From Sandaracinaceae bacterium (GTDB lineage: Bacteria > Myxococcota_A > Polyangia > Polyangiales > Houyiibacteriaceae), in NCBI GenBank assembly GCA_020633075.1, contig JACKEI010000002.1, forward strand, positions 248,001-312,000: 64,000 nucleotides of DNA. Direction: 5' to 3'. Of this stretch, positions 59,276-64,000 are shown piece by piece. Within the stretch, counting starts at the first letter, position 1. Every line of letters starts with the position of its first letter. Position numbers and translations under genes: made by a program. The notes beneath the pieces were generated by a model that worked only from the letters and a program-made list of their open reading frames with translations, was not told where the DNA came from and ran no database searches.

Positions 59276-62200
59276 ACTTCACCGTCGCCGTCTATCAACG
59301 CAAGCTCGCGGGGGGCACGCTGGAGTGGCGCACGCTCGGGCTGGGCGCGCAGCGCGACGTGACCCTGCGGGGTCAGAGCACGGTCAAGCTGGAGTCGCAG
59401 CTTCGTGAGCGACTGCAGCGCCACATGGCCACCGACAAGCCCGCTGACCTGCGCTGCTACTCGCTCGCGCGCGGGATGTCGCTGGAGCGACCGCACCTCG
59501 AGCTCACCTTGCGCGGCGAGCAGCGCCTCAAGGTCTCGGGGCGCTTTCCCCTGGTGCTGGCGCCACATCAGCGGACGGCCGGCGCGCAGCTGGTCGTGGC
59601 CTACCACCCCCAGCGTCCCCTCGAGTGGTTCGCCGTGGAGGAAGGCGCGCCGCTAGCGGAGCAAGCCACGCGCTTCTTTCGTCACGCGTGGGCGGACTGC
59701 TCCGCGTGGGAGCTCGAGCGCCTCGAGACGGATGGCCACGACCTGATCCGCGCCGTCGCGTTCAGCGCGCGCGTGCCCACGCTGCTGGACGGCCTCCAGA
59801 GCCGGCGCGGGCCCTTCGACGACCTGGACGAAGACCCCGCGCGTCGTGGTGGGCGGTCCCAGGGAAGCGGGGGGAAGGGCGGTAAGCCCAACGGGCTGGG
59901 CTTGCTGGGCACGCTCGGCACCGACCTGACCCTGCGCGCGGCCGACGGACGGTTGCCGAGAGGCCAGCCGCGCCCGGAGCTACGCGACGCGTTCGGGCGC
60001 TTGCTGGGCACCACGCAGCTGCTCTCGCTCGTGGCGCTGGGCTCGAGCGGCGCAGGCAAGACCACCGCGCTCTACCAGCTGGTCTATGACCTGCTCGACG
60101 CCGACGACTACGCCGCGCACGGGAACCTGGACCGCGTGACCCACGTGGTCAGCCTCAGCGGTAAGCGCATCATCGCGGGCATGAGCCACGTGGGCGAGTG
60201 GGAGGAGCGGGTCGTCACCCTCTTGCGGGACGCCCGCGCCGCCCGGGTGGTGGTGTGGCTGGAGGACCTCCACACTATGGGCAAGCTCGGGCAGTCGCGC
60301 GACAGCACGCGCGCCGTGTCGGACCTGCTGCGAGGGCCCGTCGCGCGCGGGGAGCTCTGCATCATCGGGGAGGCCACGCCCGCGCAGTGGGACAAGCTGC
60401 GCGAGGACGCCCCCGCCTTTGCGGATCTCTTCGCCGAGGTGCGGGTGCCGGCCGCGACACCGGCCGAGGCGCTGCGGATGATGCTCGCGCGAGCGCGCGA
60501 GCTCGAGGCGACGAGCCCCGTGCGCTTCGACCCGCCCGCCTTCCGGACGCTGCTCGAGCTGGCCCAGACTCTCTTTCACGGCACGGCGCTGCCGGGCGCG
60601 GCCCTCGCCTGGATGAGCCGCCTGCCGCGCTACGCGGACGGCGACCACCTCGTCGACCAGGACTCGGTGGTGGATCTCGTCAGCGAGCGCACGGGCCTGC
60701 CCTCCGAGCTGCTGAGGCCCACGGAGCCTCTGTCCCCTGCGGACGTTCGCGTGCGCCTCGAGGAGCGCGTGGTCGGCCAGGGTGAAGCGCTGGATGCGGT
60801 CATCGACGTGGTCATGCGCATCCACGCAGGCCTCACGGATCCAGGCAGGCCCTACGCGACCTACCTCTTCACCGGCCCCACCGGGACCGGCAAGACCGAG
60901 CTCGCCAAGGCGCTCTCGGACTACCTCTACGGCAGCAGCGCGCGGCTGCTGCGCTTCGACATGGGCGAGTACAACGCGCCCGATGCGCCGGCGCGCCTGA
61001 TCGGAGACCGCTTCCGCCCGCGAGGCGCCCTGACCGAGGCGGTGCGGCAGACGCCGTTCTCCGTGGTGCTGTTCGACGAGATCGAGAAGGCGCACCAGAG
61101 CGTGCACTACCTGCTGCTGCAGCTGCTGGACGAGGGGCGCCTGTCCGACGCGGAGGGCAACGAGGCCGACTTCACCCACGCGGTCATCCTGATGACCTCC
61201 AATCTAGGCGCGGAGCCTCAGGCCAGCGTCGGCTTCGGGGACCGGCCCGCCTCTGCGGACAACGTCACGCGCGACGTGAAGGCGTTCTTCCCGCCGGAGC
61301 TCTACAACCGCATCGACCGGGTGGTGCGCTTCCACCCGTTCAGCGCGGAGGTGGCAGCCAGCGTGGCGGAGAAGGAGCTGACACAGCTGCTGGCGCGACG
61401 GGGGCTGCTCGAGCGACAGGTGTTCGTGTTCACCACGCAGAGCGCCACGGCGCGCATGGTGCGGGAGGGCTTCGACCCGTTCCTCGGCGCTCGCTCGTTG
61501 AAGCGCTACCTGGAGCGGTACGTGGGGCACGTGCTGGCCGAGGAGGTGGCGGGTCACACGCGCGCCGAGATGCGCATCGTGCGGGTCTACGACGCCGAGG
61601 GCGAGTACCGCCTGCACGTGGACACGCTGCGCGAGGCGGAGCCCAGCGGCGGCGAGCTGCGTCTGCTGCCCTTGCTGGACCGCAGCCCCCGTGAGCTGGT
61701 CGACGAGCTCCCAGGCGCCCTGCGCATCATCGACAGCCTGCTGGCGGGGCCGCTGCTGGAGCAGGCCGTGAGCGAGCTACGCAAGCACCTGCCGCAGGCC
61801 AGCGAGGGTCAGCAGGAGCACGCCGACCACGTGCACCGCGCGGAGCTGGTGCGTGGCGAGCTGCAGGCGTTTCGCGACCGCCTCGAGGCCTGGGTCCACC
61901 ACGACGACTGGATGGAAGAGGGGCTCACGGAGCTGGCCCTCGAGACCTTCGAGCCGCGCAGCGGTTGGAACGCGCGGGTGCGGCTCTTGCACCCGCGCTA
62001 CGTGCTGCCGGACGCGCCCCGCCTCTCGCGCAAGGACACGCTGCTGGCGCTCGCGGAGACGTGGTTCCTGGAGCGCGCCACTCGGGCCGCCCGAGACGCC
62101 GCTCAGCACAGCGTCTTCGTCGAGCTGCTGCGCGTCGGCCAGGGTCGCAACCGGCGCGTCATGGCGCGCGACGAGGACCTCTTTGGGTGGCTGATCGAGG

Positions 62201-62739
62201 CCTACCGCAGCGGTCGCGGGGTGCTGGTCGCGGCCGCCGTGGCGCTGCCGGACGGGGCGCGTCGAGAGTTTGGCTTCGACGAGCTCGGCCAGCTGGGTCT
62301 GCGCGAGAACCACGGGGCCACGCGCGTGGTGCTCAAGTTCGTGGGCCTGGGTGTGACGGACTTTTTTCGCGGCGAGGAAGGCTGTCACGTGCGCACGTCC
62401 ATGCTGAGCGGCTCCGAGGTGGTCCGCGTGCGCCTCGTGCCGGACGGCGACGACGCGACCCCTCTCGAGCTGTTGCTGCGCAGCGACCGCGAGCGGGCCG
62501 ACTTCGAGCGCGCGCTCGAGCGTGGGGACGTGCCCCTGCCTCCCGACCCCGACGGGCTGCTCCCGTGTGTCCGACGTGTGCGCTTCGACCCGCCGCTGCG
62601 GCCCGGTGAGCTCTCCCCCATGGAGGTGGAGGACTTCCGGCTGGGGACCTCCGGCTCGCACCAGTGCCGGCGCCTCGCCGACGTCTTGCCCCACTACTGG
62701 TCGCTGCGCGCGAGCGAGCGGCTCCCCGAGGACGCATGA
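59272..62739 (+). CDS. ClpB-like double AAA+ ATPase with C-terminal PCRF-like domain (2)
   Basis: 1155 residues; the GTG overlaps the previous stop (GTGA). The N-terminal ~240 residues differ from protein 1. AAA+ 1: LGSSGAGKTTALYQ (about 256), AGMSHVGEWEERV (pore Tyr is His), VVVWLEDLHTMG (Walker B as ED). AAA+ 2: FTGPTGTGKTE (about 533), VVLFDEIEKAHQSV (about 598), PELYNRIDRVV and LGARSLKRYLERY. GYVG is again missing (RLIGDRFRPRGALT). A helical stretch (780-900) leads to the second PCRF-like region: HSVFVELLRVGQGRN, DEDLFGWLIEAYRSGRG, RVVLKFVGLGVTDFFRGEEG (E-E-G-C-H-V near 1035). Probably a partner ring or hetero-oligomer with protein 1. Confidence 0.8.
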   Translation: MNFTVAVYQRKLAGGTLEWRTLGLGAQRDVTLRGQSTVKLESQLRERLQRHMATDKPADLRCYSLARGMSLERPHLELTLRGEQRLKVSGRFPLVLAPHQRTAGAQLVVAYHPQRPLEWFAVEEGAPLAEQATRFFRHAWADCSAWELERLETDGHDLIRAVAFSARVPTLLDGLQSRRGPFDDLDEDPARRGGRSQGSGGKGGKPNGLGLLGTLGTDLTLRAADGRLPRGQPRPELRDAFGRLLGTTQLLSLVALGSSGAGKTTALYQLVYDLLDADDYAAHGNLDRVTHVVSLSGKRIIAGMSHVGEWEERVVTLLRDARAARVVVWLEDLHTMGKLGQSRDSTRAVSDLLRGPVARGELCIIGEATPAQWDKLREDAPAFADLFAEVRVPAATPAEALRMMLARARELEATSPVRFDPPAFRTLLELAQTLFHGTALPGAALAWMSRLPRYADGDHLVDQDSVVDLVSERTGLPSELLRPTEPLSPADVRVRLEERVVGQGEALDAVIDVVMRIHAGLTDPGRPYATYLFTGPTGTGKTELAKALSDYLYGSSARLLRFDMGEYNAPDAPARLIGDRFRPRGALTEAVRQTPFSVVLFDEIEKAHQSVHYLLLQLLDEGRLSDAEGNEADFTHAVILMTSNLGAEPQASVGFGDRPASADNVTRDVKAFFPPELYNRIDRVVRFHPFSAEVAASVAEKELTQLLARRGLLERQVFVFTTQSATARMVREGFDPFLGARSLKRYLERYVGHVLAEEVAGHTRAEMRIVRVYDAEGEYRLHVDTLREAEPSGGELRLLPLLDRSPRELVDELPGALRIIDSLLAGPLLEQAVSELRKHLPQASEGQQEHADHVHRAELVRGELQAFRDRLEAWVHHDDWMEEGLTELALETFEPRSGWNARVRLLHPRYVLPDAPRLSRKDTLLALAETWFLERATRAARDAAQHSVFVELLRVGQGRNRRVMARDEDLFGWLIEAYRSGRGVLVAAAVALPDGARREFGFDELGQLGLRENHGATRVVLKFVGLGVTDFFRGEEGCHVRTSMLSGSEVVRVRLVPDGDDATPLELLLRSDRERADFERALERGDVPLPPDPDGLLPCVRRVRFDPPLRPGELSPMEVEDFRLGTSGSHQCRRLADVLPHYWSLRASERLPEDA

Positions 62740-64000
62740 GCGACGACAAGCCATCGCTGCGCGTGTACTTCGTGGCGCACCCCGAGGGGCACTGGTCGGG
62801 CTACCTGATGCGCACACGCTCCGGCTTCTTCGACAAGCCGGCGCCGTCCGCCTACGGCTTCAGCCGCCACGAGGTGTTGCAGCTGATCGAGCAGGAGCTG
62901 ACGGAGCGCCTCGCCGCAGGTCAGGAGACGCTGGAGAAGTACCTCTTCACCGAGACCTTCGAGGTGGGTGTCGCCCGCGTGGTCGTGCGACCCGCGAGCC
63001 TGGTCGAGAAGCAGGCCGTGGTGGGCGCGCGCACCATCCCGGTGCGTCTCTCGTACGCGTGGTCGAAGCTCCCGACCGGCGGCTACAGGGTGATGCTGCC
63101 GCGCTTCGACTGGGGCATCCTGCTCGAAGACCTGGAGCTGGCGCCCGACGCGCTGCGCACGGCTGTCGGGGCAGCGCTCTTGGGGGGGCAGCAGAGCTGG
63201 GTCTACGCGTTCGACCAGCAGGGCGAGGACCACGTGGAGGCCTTCGCGCCCGACGAGCTCTCGCGGAGCCGCGCGCAGAGCCCGCGCGTGACCGAGCTCG
63301 AGACCCTGCGCGCCGACTTCCCGGTCGCCACTGCGGTCTGCGACGAGTGGGTCGGCCGCCTCGCCGAAGGTCGGCTCCCGCGCTTGCACGCGTCTCCGGG
63401 CGCGCTCGGCCAGCTGACGGCGCTGTTGGGTGAGAGGCCGCTCCCCAGCGTGCTCATCGTCGGCGAGCCGGGGGTCGGGAAGACCACCTTGGTGCAAGCG
63501 TTCGCGCGTGAGCTGCTGCGCAGGCGGAGGGCGAGTCGCGGGCACGTGCCGAGGCTCTGGGCGACGTCGGCCGACCGCCTGATCGCAGGCATGATCTACC
63601 TCGGCCAGTGGCAGGAGCGCTGCCTCGAGTTGATCGAGGAGCTCACGGACGAGCGCGACTTTCTGTACGTCGGCAACCTCGCCGCGTTCCTGAAGGAGCG
63701 CTCGGCCGGGTCGTCGGTGGGCGACCTCTTCGCGCCGGTCGTGCTCGCCGGCGGCCTGCCCATCATCGCCGAGTGCACGCCGAGCGAGCGCGAGTGGGTG
63801 CGACGCCACGCGGCCACCCTGCTGGACGCCATGGACGTCGTGGAGCTGCCGGAGATGCCGCGCGCGTCGGTCGCGAGGTTGGTCGTGCAGCGCAGCGCTC
63901 AGGCGGCGCAGCGTGAGGGACGCCCCGGCGCGGTCGTGCACCCCGAGGCGGTCGAGAGGGTCGTGCACCACCTGTCGGCCTTCCGGCGGGACCAGCGCTT
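62736..64000 (+). CDS. ClpB-like AAA+ ATPase (3), cut off by the window end
   Basis: ATG at 62736 overlaps the previous stop (ATGA), and the frame stays open to the last base, giving 421 residues. The N-terminal ~215 residues are unrelated to proteins 1 and 2 by eye. AAA+ 1 has GEPGVGKTTL (243-252), ADRLIAGMIYLGQWQERC (pore-loop Tyr kept) and FLYVGNLAAFL, where the Walker B acidic pair is Gly-Asn, so hydrolysis at this site is doubtful. A second AAA+ domain and a PCRF-like end are expected beyond the window. Third member of the co-translated trio. Confidence 0.8.
   Translation, partial: MSDDKPSLRVYFVAHPEGHWSGYLMRTRSGFFDKPAPSAYGFSRHEVLQLIEQELTERLAAGQETLEKYLFTETFEVGVARVVVRPASLVEKQAVVGARTIPVRLSYAWSKLPTGGYRVMLPRFDWGILLEDLELAPDALRTAVGAALLGGQQSWVYAFDQQGEDHVEAFAPDELSRSRAQSPRVTELETLRADFPVATAVCDEWVGRLAEGRLPRLHASPGALGQLTALLGERPLPSVLIVGEPGVGKTTLVQAFARELLRRRRASRGHVPRLWATSADRLIAGMIYLGQWQERCLELIEELTDERDFLYVGNLAAFLKERSAGSSVGDLFAPVVLAGGLPIIAECTPSEREWVRRHAATLLDAMDVVELPEMPRASVARLVVQRSAQAAQREGRPGAVVHPEAVERVVHHLSAFRRDQR

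Noticed and set aside
63180..63200. GGQ tripeptide in protein 3 (about residues 150-152), which might suggest release-factor catalysis
   Set aside because: The context LLGGQQSW lacks the surrounding release-factor loop and lies in the N-terminal domain, not after a PCRF-like part.

Overview
The window is a GC-rich, gene-dense bacterial chromosome segment with no rRNA, tRNA, CRISPR array or insertion sequence that I could find. The gene content fits a myxobacterium (Myxococcota, perhaps a Sandaracinaceae or other Polyangia relative). It has two Ser/Thr protein kinases of eukaryotic type, one of them a pseudokinase-kinase-receiver fusion. It also has a PP2C phosphatase, FHA, HD-GYP and GGDEF signalling proteins, several lipoproteins with Asp/Ala-rich or Pro-rich linkers, many GTG starts, and genes coupled by ATGA or GTGA overlaps. 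The genus assignment is inference.

Layout. 1-3866: surface and lipoproteins, including a cut-off six-module protein. 3978-9116: minus-strand runs FHA / NTPase / DUF2293 and SDR / nagZ / DUF2804. 9209-12257: Nudix hydrolase, YggX-like protein, an SDR with an altered active site and a twin-domain lipoprotein. 12390-14117: GAF-HD-GYP. 14146-20620: a tightly packed minus-strand operon of MoxR ATPase, unknown protein, HEXXH-vWA protein, unknown protein and PaaK-like ligase. 20664-25516: flavin oxidoreductase, rhodanese, DUF2490 and OmpA-like proteins, and a 3-ketosteroid-dehydrogenase-like flavoprotein with a palindromic operator. 25615-32934: a receiver/J-like protein, def-fmt, a PduO-type cobalamin adenosyltransferase, a phosphoesterase lipoprotein and a PP2C-cyclic-nucleotide-domain fusion. 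32935-33281: a non-coding stretch with hairpins. 33282-40058: SDR, GGDEF, and an ArsR-methyltransferase regulator followed by metH. 40094-46182: MscS-type channel, pseudokinase-kinase-receiver protein and L,D-transpeptidase. 46214-52052: a six-gene operon resembling actinobacterial cholesterol side-chain catabolism. 52203-55762: kinase, Fe-alcohol dehydrogenase and SCP2-like protein. 55895-64000: three overlapping genes for divergent ClpB-like ATPases; the last runs off the window.

Two systems stand out. (1) The ClpB-like trio. The two complete proteins each carry, after their second AAA+ domain, a region that reads like the N-terminal (PCRF) part of peptide-chain release factors, without the GGQ catalytic domain. 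Their second AAA+ domains have lost the GYVG pore loop that ClpB uses to thread substrates. This suggests an ATP-driven machine that acts on ribosomes or a translation-like partner rather than an ordinary disaggregase. (2) A KstR-like regulon. A TetR protein resembling KstR lies last in an operon of SCP2, tandem DUF35, two Ltp-like thiolases and a FadD19-like acyl-CoA ligase. Palindromes matching the KstR consensus TNNAACNNGTTNNA stand before that operon and, 26 kb away, before the KSTD-like flavoprotein. I found the motif nowhere else by eye. Together they suggest sterol or steroid-like catabolism under KstR-type control.

Other joined systems are a SahR-like regulator-metH pair with an operator on the start codon, and a mechanosensitive channel translationally coupled to a pseudokinase-kinase-receiver protein. 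All coordinates and motifs come from reading the sequence; no database search was run.
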